From Balneolales bacterium (GTDB taxonomy: Bacteria; Bacteroidota; Rhodothermia; Balneolales; Natronogracilivirgulaceae), in contig SKIC01000318.1 of NCBI GenBank assembly GCA_007116685.1, positions 1 through 29,236 on the forward strand: 29,236 nucleotides of DNA, written 5' to 3'. Every line of letters starts with the position of its first letter. The first letter of the stretch is position 1. Shown piece after piece: positions 17,269 through 25,436 of the stretch. A program made the translations under genes and the position numbers. A model generated the notes under the pieces. The model saw only the letters and a list, made by a program, of their open reading frames with translations, did not search any database and was not told where the DNA came from.

Positions 17269-18237
17269 ATGAAAGTTATTGAGCATTACGAAAACGCAAA
17301 AGAGCCTTTAGTTTCCTTTGAAGTAATTCCTCCCAAACGTGGGGGCAATATTGCTTCTGTTTTTGAAACATTGGATCAGGTAATGCGATTTCGCCCTCCG
17401 TTTATTGATGTAACTTCACACGCCGCCGAAGCATACTATGAGGAAATGCAAGACGGTACGGTAAAACGCCATGTGAAACGTAAAAGACCGGGCACCATAG
17501 GTTTGTGTGCTGCCATCAAGCATCGTTATAAAATCGATCCGGTTCCACACTTAATCTGTAAAGGATTTACCAAAGAAGAGACAGAGGATGCTCTTATTGA
17601 GTTGCATTATCTAGGTATCCAGAATGTTTTGGCTATTAGGGGTGATGATAATGGCGCGCCTAAGCCTTACAACAAAAGCAGGCAAATCAATGAGTATGCC
17701 GTTGATTTGGTTCGTCAGATTCAGGACATGAACAAGGGCAATTATCTCGAAAATTTGATTGATGCCAGTGGGACTGATTTTTGTGTTGGAGTGGGTGGAT
17801 ATCCGGAAAAACATTTCGAAGCACCAAATTTGGAGTGGGATATCCAACGCCTGAAAGAAAAAGTTGAGGCCGGAGCTGATTACATCGTAACACAAATGTT
17901 CTACGACAATAAACAGTTCTTTGATTTTTGTGATGCTTGCAGAAAAGCCGGTATTGAAGTACCCATCATTCCGGGCTTAAAAGTGCTAACACTTTCTCGA
18001 CATCTTACGTCTCTTCCTCGTTCTTTTTTCGTTAATATCCCCCTTGAATTAGCAGCAGAAGTTCAGAAAAACCCTGACAGAGCCAGAGATATTGGTGTTG
18101 AATGGTCTATTAAACAATGCAAGGAACTCTTGGATTACGGAGTGCCGGGTTTGCATTTTTATGTGATGGGAAATCCTGAACCTGCTATTAAAGTCATAGA
18201 AAAATTGCCACTTGGACAGACACAATCATCTTCTTAA
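17269..18237 (+). CDS. metF: Methylenetetrahydrofolate reductase
   Basis: MetF is a flavin enzyme that reduces 5,10-methylenetetrahydrofolate to 5-methyltetrahydrofolate for methionine synthesis. The chosen start is the ATG at 17269, giving 322 residues. An in-frame ATG 63 bases upstream would add a hydrophobic stretch unlike the family. The N-terminus has VSFEVIPPKRG, with Glu18 the expected catalytic glutamate. LAIRGDDNG, GADYIVTQMFYDN and GVPGLHFYVMGN are the other family motifs. The length matches the somewhat longer MetF of Bacteroidota-type bacteria. The lipoprotein gene follows after 40 bases. Confidence 0.95.
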   Translation: MKVIEHYENAKEPLVSFEVIPPKRGGNIASVFETLDQVMRFRPPFIDVTSHAAEAYYEEMQDGTVKRHVKRKRPGTIGLCAAIKHRYKIDPVPHLICKGFTKEETEDALIELHYLGIQNVLAIRGDDNGAPKPYNKSRQINEYAVDLVRQIQDMNKGNYLENLIDASGTDFCVGVGGYPEKHFEAPNLEWDIQRLKEKVEAGADYIVTQMFYDNKQFFDFCDACRKAGIEVPIIPGLKVLTLSRHLTSLPRSFFVNIPLELAAEVQKNPDRARDIGVEWSIKQCKELLDYGVPGLHFYVMGNPEPAIKVIEKLPLGQTQSSS

Positions 18238-18277
18238 ATTCGAATTCATCACATAAACTCAGGGAATTACAGGAAGT

Positions 18278-18736
18278 ATGTCGGTTACCTTACGAAGTTT
18301 CTCATGGCTGGTTGTTATCTCAATGCTTTTTATAGCAGCCTGTTCCTCTCCGCGGTCAGGAATGAGAGGTACTCCTGAACAGCGATTAATGACGGTTTAT
18401 CAGGAGTGGCAGGGTACACCTTATCAGTTGGGTGGAATCACGAAATCCGGTGTGGATTGCTCTGCATTTGTTCAGATTGCCATGAGGCGTAGTTTTGGTC
18501 TGGATTTACCGCGGGTAACTTCAGATCAAATAAAAGAAGGCCGACGAGTGCGCCCTAACAGATTACGTACCGGTGATCTGGTCTTTTTCCGTACCGGGCC
18601 AACAACTCTACATGTCGGAATAATGGTAGGCTCTCACCGATTCATACACGCATCCACTAGCCAAGGTGTTACGGTAGCAAGCCTTCGGCAAAATTACTGG
18701 CGAGAGCGTTATTTAGAAGCACGCAGAGTGCTTTAA
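18278..18736 (+). CDS. NlpC/P60 family lipoprotein, probable peptidoglycan endopeptidase
   Basis: A 152-residue secreted cysteine peptidase. The signal sequence ends in a lipobox with Cys22 (SMLFIAACSS), so it is likely a lipoprotein held at the outer or inner membrane. The NlpC/P60 domain starts near residue 38. The catalytic Cys61 is in GVDCSAF, His112 in TLHVGIM and the third polar residue His124 in RFIHAS, so the triad is complete. Members usually cut D-gamma-glutamyl to diamino acid bonds in peptidoglycan stem peptides. It has no other domain, like E. coli Spr/MepS, which also carries a lipobox. It may be co-transcribed with metF, but no functional link is evident. Confidence 0.92.
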   Translation: MSVTLRSFSWLVVISMLFIAACSSPRSGMRGTPEQRLMTVYQEWQGTPYQLGGITKSGVDCSAFVQIAMRRSFGLDLPRVTSDQIKEGRRVRPNRLRTGDLVFFRTGPTTLHVGIMVGSHRFIHASTSQGVTVASLRQNYWRERYLEARRVL

Positions 18737-18747
18737 TCACACTCTGC
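18723..18747. terminator. Possible terminator hairpin at the convergent lipoprotein/DDAH junction
   Basis: An 8-bp stem GCAGAGTG/CACTCTGC (18723-18730 with 18740-18747) closes a 9-base loop. The 5' arm lies within the last codons of the lipoprotein gene. The T-run is short on both strands, so termination strength is doubtful. Confidence 0.4.
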
Positions 18748-18769
18748 TTAAAAGGTTATTCGAGATTTA

Positions 18770-19672
18770 TCACCAATAGATAAGTTTCATACAGAAAACA
18801 GAACCGCCGCTTTTCAAGAATTCAGTAGTGTCCATTTCGTGGACATGAAAACCTTTGGCTTCCAGTGCTGCATTTACTTTTTCACAACCTGCTTGAATCA
18901 GTACATTTTTTCTGTCAGGGCAGGTGGCATTACAGGCAAACAACTTTTCTGCTTCGTGTTGGTCTGCCTCAATAACGGTAGAAAACATGGTGCGAATCAT
19001 GGCGAGACCTTCTTCATCAAATGCTTCAGGATAAATCAGGACGCTTTCTTCATTAAGAATGCAAAAGCAAGTATCAAGATGATAAAACTCCGGATGCTGA
19101 AGTTTTAAAGCCAAAATAGGCACATCCCATAGATTTGAAATATGCTCGTAGGCTTTCAATTCGGTACGAAACCCGTATCCACCCCAGAGCATTTTTTTGC
19201 CGGAATGCCAAATGGCATCGCCCATACCTTCGAGCTCAGATATTTCTGTACCATCAAGAGTAGAAACTTCATAGCCTTGTTCTTCATAGAAAGCCTGAAT
19301 AAAACCAACTTCCTTCTTTCTTTGTTCGGAATGCATGCGGCTCATGAGCACTTTGCGAGTACCGGACTCGTCTATGTAAGGCAAACTCTGGTTTGCGCAG
19401 AAAACCATATCAGGCAAGCCTTCCTGCCCTTCGATCTCAGCAACTTCCATGTCACATTTTTCAAATTGATTTTTTAAGGTCTCCCACTGTTGCATGGCTT
19501 TTTCTTTATCAACAGTTCCTACGTTGCCGGCCATGTGGGGATTAATAACGTAATCAACAGAAAAATGCGTTGGCCTCACCATAAACATTTTTGATGGATG
19601 AGGCATGTTTTGAGATGATAGTAATTCCAGGTTTTTTTTCACCTGTTCGGATGTGGTAAATACGTGACCCAT
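18770..19672 (-). CDS. Dimethylarginine dimethylaminohydrolase / amidinotransferase-fold enzyme
   Basis: A 300-residue member of the guanidino-group-modifying enzyme superfamily (pentein fold). The group includes DDAH, arginine deiminase and related hydrolases. MVFCANQSL at about residues 90-98 matches the substrate-loop motif of the family. GMGDAIW with GGYGFRTE follows, then FYHLDTCFC, whose His is the expected catalytic histidine. GGSVFCMKL near the C-terminus contains Cys294, the expected nucleophile. The reaction is probably hydrolysis of an arginine-derived guanidino compound to citrulline or similar, but the substrate cannot be fixed. Citrulline/arginine-utilising relatives occur in Bacteroidota. 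It is divergent from the DUF58 gene and stands alone. It is cytoplasmic, with no signal peptide. Confidence 0.82.
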   Translation of the reverse strand: MGHVFTTSEQVKKNLELLSSQNMPHPSKMFMVRPTHFSVDYVINPHMAGNVGTVDKEKAMQQWETLKNQFEKCDMEVAEIEGQEGLPDMVFCANQSLPYIDESGTRKVLMSRMHSEQRKKEVGFIQAFYEEQGYEVSTLDGTEISELEGMGDAIWHSGKKMLWGGYGFRTELKAYEHISNLWDVPILALKLQHPEFYHLDTCFCILNEESVLIYPEAFDEEGLAMIRTMFSTVIEADQHEAEKLFACNATCPDRKNVLIQAGCEKVNAALEAKGFHVHEMDTTEFLKSGGSVFCMKLIYW

Positions 19673-19828
19673 AAATTTTAAATCCTACCTAAAATTTTGC
19701 GATTTTGAAAGTTCCGAAATATAGGGTGTTTATTGGTGAATTAAATGCCATCATATTCTTATTATACTAAAATAAATACCTGAAGCACCCTGTTAGTACA
19801 TTGTACAATTAAACTGATTTATTGATTC

Positions 19829-20749
19829 ATGATACTTGACCCGGCGATACTCACCCGGATAGCTCCTTTAGAAATTAAAGCCCGCCAAATTGTGGAGGGT
19901 TTTATCAGTGGTTTACACCGCTCGCCATTTCATGGATTTAGCGTTGAGTTTGCCGAACACCGGCCGTATAACACCGGAGATGATATAAAACACATCGATT
20001 GGAAAGTCTACGCAAAAAGAGATCGATTGTATGTGAAGCAGTACGAAGAGGAGACCAATCTCAGGTGCTATATTCTTTTGGATGTCAGTTCCTCTATGAA
20101 ATTCAGATATTTTGCGGATTGGAGTAAGCTGAATTACGGAATTCATCTGGCATCATCCATTGCCTATATGATGCACAAGCAAAGAGATGCTTGTGGTTTC
20201 ATTCCTTTTGATCAGAGTTTGGATGCTATTCCGCCGGTTAGATCATCTTATGCTCATCTTCGCCACATGTTTACTCAGATGGAAGATTTGCTGGCAAAAG
20301 AAGGTGATAAGCAGGCCGAAAAGCGTAAAACAGCCTCCGCTGAAATTATCCATGAGGTGGCAGAACGCATCAACAGGCGTAGTTTGGTGATCATTTTGAG
20401 TGATTTATTTGAAAATGTTCAACAACACGAGGAATTGATTTCAGCACTCAAGCATTTACGACACCGGAGTCACGAGGTGGTCTTATTTCATCTTCTGGAG
20501 AAAAAATCAGAGCGTGAACTAGATTTTCCTGACGGTAGATTCATTTTTGAAGATTTGGAAACAGGTTCTGAAATAGACGTAATGCCGGCCCAAATCAGAA
20601 ATGATTACCAGAAGAAAATGGCCGAATACACCCATCGCTTCAAAAGTATCTGTAGTAATGCTCAGATAGATTATGAAGAAATCGATACACAATCCTCTTT
20701 TGAGGTGGCTCTGTTAGCCTATCTCAATAAGCGCAAAAAGTTGATGTAA
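19829..20749 (+). CDS. DUF58 domain protein (von Willebrand A-like)
   Basis: A 306-residue protein. The N-terminal DUF58 region has EFAEHRPYNTGDDIKHIDWKVYAKRDRLYVKQYEEE, the family core. It passes into a von Willebrand A-like domain whose metal site DVSSS is at residues 85-89. No transmembrane segment is seen. DUF58 proteins usually work with a MoxR-type AAA ATPase encoded next to them, and are thought to help assemble or mature protein complexes. No MoxR gene is present here: the neighbours are a divergent hydrolase gene and flhB, 141 bases downstream. A link to motility is possible from position alone. Confidence 0.88.
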   Translation: MILDPAILTRIAPLEIKARQIVEGFISGLHRSPFHGFSVEFAEHRPYNTGDDIKHIDWKVYAKRDRLYVKQYEEETNLRCYILLDVSSSMKFRYFADWSKLNYGIHLASSIAYMMHKQRDACGFIPFDQSLDAIPPVRSSYAHLRHMFTQMEDLLAKEGDKQAEKRKTASAEIIHEVAERINRRSLVIILSDLFENVQQHEELISALKHLRHRSHEVVLFHLLEKKSERELDFPDGRFIFEDLETGSEIDVMPAQIRNDYQKKMAEYTHRFKSICSNAQIDYEEIDTQSSFEVALLAYLNKRKKLM

Positions 20750-20763
20750 AAGGGAGGTCTTTA

Positions 20764-20821
20764 GGGAAATAATTTCCCGATAAGAATAATCTTTTTTAAG
20801 CATTTTGGGATAAAAAATGCT
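20764..20821. other. Two hairpins in the DUF58-flhB spacer
   Basis: GGGAAA/TTTCCC (20764-20778, loop TAA) is followed by AGCATTTT/AAAATGCT (20799-20806 with 20814-20821, 7-base loop). Both are AT-rich and without a clean T-run. They may form a weak end to the DUF58 transcript before a flagellar promoter. Confidence 0.35.
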
Positions 20822-20863
20822 CTTTCTGTAGTCCAAGCCTAGAAATTTGAAGTTGAGCTACTG

Positions 20864-20879
20864 CGGCACTGAATTTGCC
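20864..20879 (+). promoter_or_regulatory. Sigma-54-like -24/-12 element before flhB
   Basis: GGCAC-N5-TTGC, with the conserved GG (20865-20866) and GC (20877-20878) separated by the canonical 10 bases. It misses the flanking T, G and A/T of the full consensus. Transcription from it would begin at about 20890, directly at the flhB ATG. No Shine-Dalgarno precedes that ATG. This could be chance. Confidence 0.35.
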
Positions 20880-20890
20880 ATTTTCGGTGC

Positions 20891-21970
20891 ATGTCTCAAG
20901 ATCAAAATAAAGACCAGGAAAAAACCGAAGAACCCACCCAGCGGAAAATCGAAAAGGCCAAAGAGGAGGGTAATGTAAGTCGGAGTGTTGAAATTTCATC
21001 AGTAATGCTGATGGTAATTGCCACTGTTGTGATTTACAATTTCGGAGCGTACATGTATTCCAAGTTGGATATCATGTTTCAGGTTTTTCTGTCTCAGGCC
21101 AGCGAGCCCATTGAGAACCAGCAGCAAGCTATGTTTTTTCTTGAGGAGGCGCTGATTCTCGGGTTTCAGATTATCATTCCGTTGCTCATCGTTCTGGTGG
21201 TAACTGCGATTTTGGTAAATATCGCTCAGACAGGAGTAGTATTCTCTACCAAAGTACTCGAGTTTAAACCCAATCGTATGAATCCGGTTAATGGATTTAA
21301 GAGAATTTTCTCACTTCGTGGTTTGGTGGAGTTGGCGAAGGGTCTTTCAAAAATTTTTATCGTGGGCTTGGTGATTTTTTTCACTGTGCGGAATGACATC
21401 AATAATTTTATCACCCTGCCTATTATGCCTATTGAATTCATCATAGGGCAGACGGGATATTATATTTTACTGGTCGTAGTCAGGATTTTAGCTGCTCTTC
21501 TTTTATTGGCTGCCATTGATGCCGCTTATCAACGGTTTCAGCATCGCAAGGATTTACGCATGACCAAGCAGGAAGTAAAAGATGAGTACAAGCAAATGGA
21601 GGGGGATCCACAGGTAAAAAGTTACCGGAAAAAGCTGGCCATGAAATTCTTGCGCCAAAAGCGTCTGGATCACGCTGTTTTGAGTTCCGATGTAGTAGTT
21701 ACCAACCCGACTCACTATGCGGTAGCTTTGAAATACGATCCCGATAACGACGATGCCCCACGAGTTTTGGCAAAAGGTATGCGTAACAGAGCACTGAAAA
21801 TTAGGGAATATGCCAAGCACTATGATATTCCCATCATGGAAAATCCTCCCTTGGCACGGTCTCTGCATGCTGCAGCAGAAGAAGACGAACTTGTACCACC
21901 AACTTTATATCAGGCCGTGGCAGAAGTTCTCGCTTACGTTTACAAATTGAAAAATAAGAAAGCAGCTTAA
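20891..21970 (+). CDS. flhB: Flagellar type III export protein FlhB
   Basis: FlhB is the substrate-specificity switch of the flagellar export gate. The 359-residue protein has the N-terminal signature KTEEPTQRKIEKAKEEGNVSRS, four predicted transmembrane helices between about residues 35 and 220, and a cytoplasmic C-terminal domain. The autocleavage motif NPTH is at residues 272-275, followed by YAVAL and later KGMRNRALKIREYA. All features of a working FlhB are present. The ATG at 20891 gives the normal N-terminus, yet no ribosome binding site is visible. flhA begins 8 bases downstream. Confidence 0.97.
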   Translation: MSQDQNKDQEKTEEPTQRKIEKAKEEGNVSRSVEISSVMLMVIATVVIYNFGAYMYSKLDIMFQVFLSQASEPIENQQQAMFFLEEALILGFQIIIPLLIVLVVTAILVNIAQTGVVFSTKVLEFKPNRMNPVNGFKRIFSLRGLVELAKGLSKIFIVGLVIFFTVRNDINNFITLPIMPIEFIIGQTGYYILLVVVRILAALLLLAAIDAAYQRFQHRKDLRMTKQEVKDEYKQMEGDPQVKSYRKKLAMKFLRQKRLDHAVLSSDVVVTNPTHYAVALKYDPDNDDAPRVLAKGMRNRALKIREYAKHYDIPIMENPPLARSLHAAAEEDELVPPTLYQAVAEVLAYVYKLKNKKAA

Positions 21971-21978
21971 TTCGAAGC

Positions 21979-24078
21979 ATGGCAACACCCGGTAATCAGC
22001 GTCCAAGTTTTCTAGCGACCTTTTTTGGTCGTGCAGACGTATATATTGCTTCGTCCATTATCGTGATATTGATGGTAATGGTGTTGCCTGTTCCACCGGC
22101 AATAATTGACTTCTTCCTTGCCATCAGTATTTCCCTCTCTTTGGTGGTACTCTTGGTTGCCTTTTACACCTTAAAACCGCTACAGTTTGCGGTTTTTCCG
22201 GGTATGCTTCTGATTCTCACGCTATTCCGGCTATCGCTGAACATTGCCACCACGCGTCTTATTTTAACGGATGCCTACGCCGGGGAGTTGATTCAAACCT
22301 TTGGCTCTTATGTAGTTCAGGGTAATTTTGTAATTGGTATCATTATTTTTGCAGTACTTGTGATTATCAACTTTGTGGTAATTACAAAAGGTGCTACGAG
22401 AATCGCTGAAGTATCCGCTCGTTTTACACTTGATGCCATGCCGGGTAAGCAAATGGCCATCGACGCCGACCTGAATGCGGGGCTCCTGACCGATAAGGAA
22501 GCCAAAGAGCGACGGGAAGAAATTTCCAGAGAAGCGGACTTTTATGGCGCTATGGATGGTGCTTCGAAGTTTGTTCGAGGCGATGTAATTGCGGCTTTAT
22601 TGATTACCATCATTAACATTATTGGTGGATTGATTATTGGTACGCTCCAAATGGGTTATTCCTTGGGCGAAGCTGCTCAAATTTATACTCTACTTACCAT
22701 TGGTGATGGTCTGGCTTCTCAGATTCCATCTCTCTTAATTTCTACGGCTGCCGGTATTATCGTTTCTCGCGCAGCAGCTGAAGCAGATCTTGGTCAGGAA
22801 ATTTCAGACCAATTGATGGGAAACGCCAAGACCATAACCATCGGCGGTGCTTTCTTGATTATCATGGGTGTCATCCCCGGAATGCCTATTCTTCCTTTCT
22901 GGTTATTAGCCGCTATTTTCTTTTACATCGCTTATCGTAGAAACAAAGCCGAAAATGAGCAATGGGATGAAGAGCAGCGACAAGCGCAAGTTCCTGAAAA
23001 AGCTCCTGAAGAAAAGGTCGAAGATTATCTCTTGGTTGATACTTTGGAATTGGAAATCGGCTATAGCCTTATCCCCATTGTAGATCCTGAGCAAGGAGGT
23101 GATTTACTGGATAGAATGACTTCACTCAGAAAACAGCTTGCCGTGGAATTGGGAATCATTGTTCCTCCAATTCGAATTCGGGATAATGTTCAGCTTGATG
23201 CAAATAATTATATCATAAAACTGCGTGGTATCGCTCAGGGAGAAGGAGACTTACTTCCGGGATATTATCTGGCTTTAATCCCAACTGACTTTGATGTGCC
23301 CATTCAGGGTATCCGCACGAAGGATCCTACATTTGGTATGGATGCCGTTTGGGTAAGTGGCAAAAACAAATCCGAGGCGGAGAAATACGGTTTGTCGGTG
23401 ATTGAATCCGGAGCTGTAATTACCACGCATCTGATGGAAGTGCTCAAGCGCAGCGCATACAAATTGCTGGATAGACAGATGGTCAGCCGTCTCATAGAGA
23501 ATGTGAAAGAAACCAATTCGGCGTTGATTGAAGAATTAATCCCTGATACCATGAAATTGGGTGCGGTTCAAAAAGTACTTCGAAAACTGCTTAGAGAGCG
23601 TGTCCCGATTCGTGACTTGGTAACCATTCTGGAAACTCTGGCTGATTATCATAGCCAAACACAGAATACGGACGTTTTAACCGAATATGTGCGTGCTGCA
23701 TTGGCTGATACTATAACACGTCAATTCAAAGATGCTAATGGTGAAGTACAAGTTGCGGTTCTCGATTCCACCTTGGAAAGCCATCTGATTGCGCAGGCTC
23801 AAAAAGGTAATCTGAACTCAAATACGCTTGGATTCACCCCGGAAACGGTAGAGCGGATTTATATCAATTCCTCAAAATCCTTTGAAAAAATGATAGGTGA
23901 AGGCATGGATCCTGTGCTATTAACTTCTCCGGTACTTCGCCCAACTCTTTATGAGTTTTTGGTTCCGATATTGCCGGAAATCTCCGTATTGTCCTACAAC
24001 GATATCACGGTTGATACGCAGATAAAAACACATTCGCGCATCACCTTAAACGAAGAACTCGCTGAAACTACTGCCTGA
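21979..24078 (+). CDS. flhA: Flagellar type III export gate protein FlhA
   Basis: FlhA forms the nonameric export gate, coupling proton flow to secretion and docking export chaperones. The 699-residue protein has the family length. The N-terminal half is a multi-pass membrane domain with about eight helices. The conserved FHIPEP-type region includes FRLSLNIATTRLIL, VVQGNFVIG, and the cytoplasmic loop ARFTLDAMPGKQMAIDADLN. The C-terminal half is the soluble domain, with PTDFDVPIQG, GAVITTHLMEVLKR and RERVPIRDLVTILETLADY. The stop TGA overlaps the flhF ATG by one base, indicating coupled translation. Confidence 0.98.
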   Translation: MATPGNQRPSFLATFFGRADVYIASSIIVILMVMVLPVPPAIIDFFLAISISLSLVVLLVAFYTLKPLQFAVFPGMLLILTLFRLSLNIATTRLILTDAYAGELIQTFGSYVVQGNFVIGIIIFAVLVIINFVVITKGATRIAEVSARFTLDAMPGKQMAIDADLNAGLLTDKEAKERREEISREADFYGAMDGASKFVRGDVIAALLITIINIIGGLIIGTLQMGYSLGEAAQIYTLLTIGDGLASQIPSLLISTAAGIIVSRAAAEADLGQEISDQLMGNAKTITIGGAFLIIMGVIPGMPILPFWLLAAIFFYIAYRRNKAENEQWDEEQRQAQVPEKAPEEKVEDYLLVDTLELEIGYSLIPIVDPEQGGDLLDRMTSLRKQLAVELGIIVPPIRIRDNVQLDANNYIIKLRGIAQGEGDLLPGYYLALIPTDFDVPIQGIRTKDPTFGMDAVWVSGKNKSEAEKYGLSVIESGAVITTHLMEVLKRSAYKLLDRQMVSRLIENVKETNSALIEELIPDTMKLGAVQKVLRKLLRERVPIRDLVTILETLADYHSQTQNTDVLTEYVRAALADTITRQFKDANGEVQVAVLDSTLESHLIAQAQKGNLNSNTLGFTPETVERIYINSSKSFEKMIGEGMDPVLLTSPVLRPTLYEFLVPILPEISVLSYNDITVDTQIKTHSRITLNEELAETTA

Positions 24079-25421
24079 TGATACTCAAGAAGTTTTACGG
24101 TGCTACCATTAATGAAGCCATGCGTGATGCCAAAGATCAGCTTGGTGATGATGTGGTTTTGCTGGAATCTGTTCCACCGGAAGGAAAAAGGCCGGCAGCC
24201 ATTACCGTGATGGTTGATGATAAACTGGATACGGTAGCCGACGAACCTGATGATTTAGACAAAGAACAGGACGAAGGATTCCGTAATGTTTTTTATAAGC
24301 GTAGCGATGTGCGCAAACCTATGGCGAAAACTACTCCTGAAGTAGCTTCAGAAGAAGAAATTGAAGAAGAACCCGAGGCGAAAACTACTCGCAAAAGCAG
24401 GAAAAAAGATGTTCCTGAGTTTCCTGAAGTGGAAGAAGCGGACCCGTTAGAAGCACCGATGTCTCGCAGACGAAAGTCGCTGATTAATATCCCAGACCTT
24501 GATGAAGAAGACATCCGTGAGCAAGCCGAGAAGACGTATCACACGGATTCAGTAAGTCGAGAAGTTACAGCACTACATCGCCGTTTTGATCAATTGCAGG
24601 CTATGCTGAGTGATAGTGTGGTTTCCGCAAATTTGGATTATGTTAGTCATCCCTCATTTCAACAACTACTCGATTCCGGTTTGCGAGCAACAACCGTTTC
24701 ACAGTGGTTTAAGCAAGTTTTGGATAAAGGAATTGACCCTTTTGATGACAACGAATCGTTCATGTTCGAGTTATCCCGAATAATCAGGGATGTACTCACG
24801 ATTGCCATGCCGCCCGCTGCTCAAAAGAATATGATTTTTGCCGGGCCATCAGGTTCCGGGAAAACTACGCTCATCATGAAATTAGTGACCAGCGAAGATT
24901 TTATGGGCGACAGTGATGTTGCTCTGGTTTCAGTAGAACCGAGAGGGAATTCCAAAACCTACACCATTCTTGAGCCATTCGCCAAAGATCATGATTTGCC
25001 GTTTTTTAAAGTCAGAGACGGGATTGATGTCTCGAAATTGATGCCCAAGCTGGAAGATTTTGATTATGTACTTTTTGATACGCCTTCCATTAGTCTTGAA
25101 AAAAAATCCGCTTTCCGCGAATACTGGAAAATCAGACAAATATTAGCGTCCGTTCTTCCTGTGGAAATTCATTTTGTTATTAATGCCACCATGGAGAACT
25201 ATTATTTCCGTGAGGCCTATGCAACCAATCATCCGCTCCAACCGGATTATGTTGCCATCACACATCTGGATGAAACCCGCCGCTGGGGACACCTAATTCC
25301 CTTTCTGAAAACATTGGGGTGCAGTGTTCGTTACATGAGCATGGGTCAGAATACGCCTGATGATGTGAGTGCGTTTAGTCCTGCATGGTTTGCCGAAAAA
25401 ATTCTATCACCTGTGTCCTAA
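24078..25421 (+). CDS. flhF: Divergent FlhF-like SRP-type GTPase
   Basis: FlhF is a signal-recognition-particle-type GTPase that places the flagellar basal body. The 447-residue protein starts MILKKFYGATINEAMRDAK, the typical FlhF N-terminus. An acidic, low-complexity linker follows (about residues 50-155). The C-terminal G domain has its P-loop GPSGSGKT at 256-263. The later motifs depart from the family: DTPS at 334-337 replaces DTAG, THLDE at 395-399 replaces TKLDE, and the usual DxxR segment after the P-loop is not recognisable. Its position between flhA and flhG supports the assignment. Whether it still hydrolyses GTP or dimerises normally is uncertain. Confidence 0.85.
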   Translation: MILKKFYGATINEAMRDAKDQLGDDVVLLESVPPEGKRPAAITVMVDDKLDTVADEPDDLDKEQDEGFRNVFYKRSDVRKPMAKTTPEVASEEEIEEEPEAKTTRKSRKKDVPEFPEVEEADPLEAPMSRRRKSLINIPDLDEEDIREQAEKTYHTDSVSREVTALHRRFDQLQAMLSDSVVSANLDYVSHPSFQQLLDSGLRATTVSQWFKQVLDKGIDPFDDNESFMFELSRIIRDVLTIAMPPAAQKNMIFAGPSGSGKTTLIMKLVTSEDFMGDSDVALVSVEPRGNSKTYTILEPFAKDHDLPFFKVRDGIDVSKLMPKLEDFDYVLFDTPSISLEKKSAFREYWKIRQILASVLPVEIHFVINATMENYYFREAYATNHPLQPDYVAITHLDETRRWGHLIPFLKTLGCSVRYMSMGQNTPDDVSAFSPAWFAEKILSPVS

Positions 25422-25436
25422 TTTTACTACCGAGAT

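Noticed and set aside
19723..19791. AGGGTG...CACCCT inverted repeat in the DDAH-DUF58 spacer
   Set aside because: Only 6 bp with 57 bases between the arms; too weak to call an operator.
19796..19808. Short palindromes (GTACA-T-TGTAC, TTGTACAA) upstream of the DUF58 gene
   Set aside because: Short and AT-rich; expected by chance in this spacer and not repeated elsewhere in the window.
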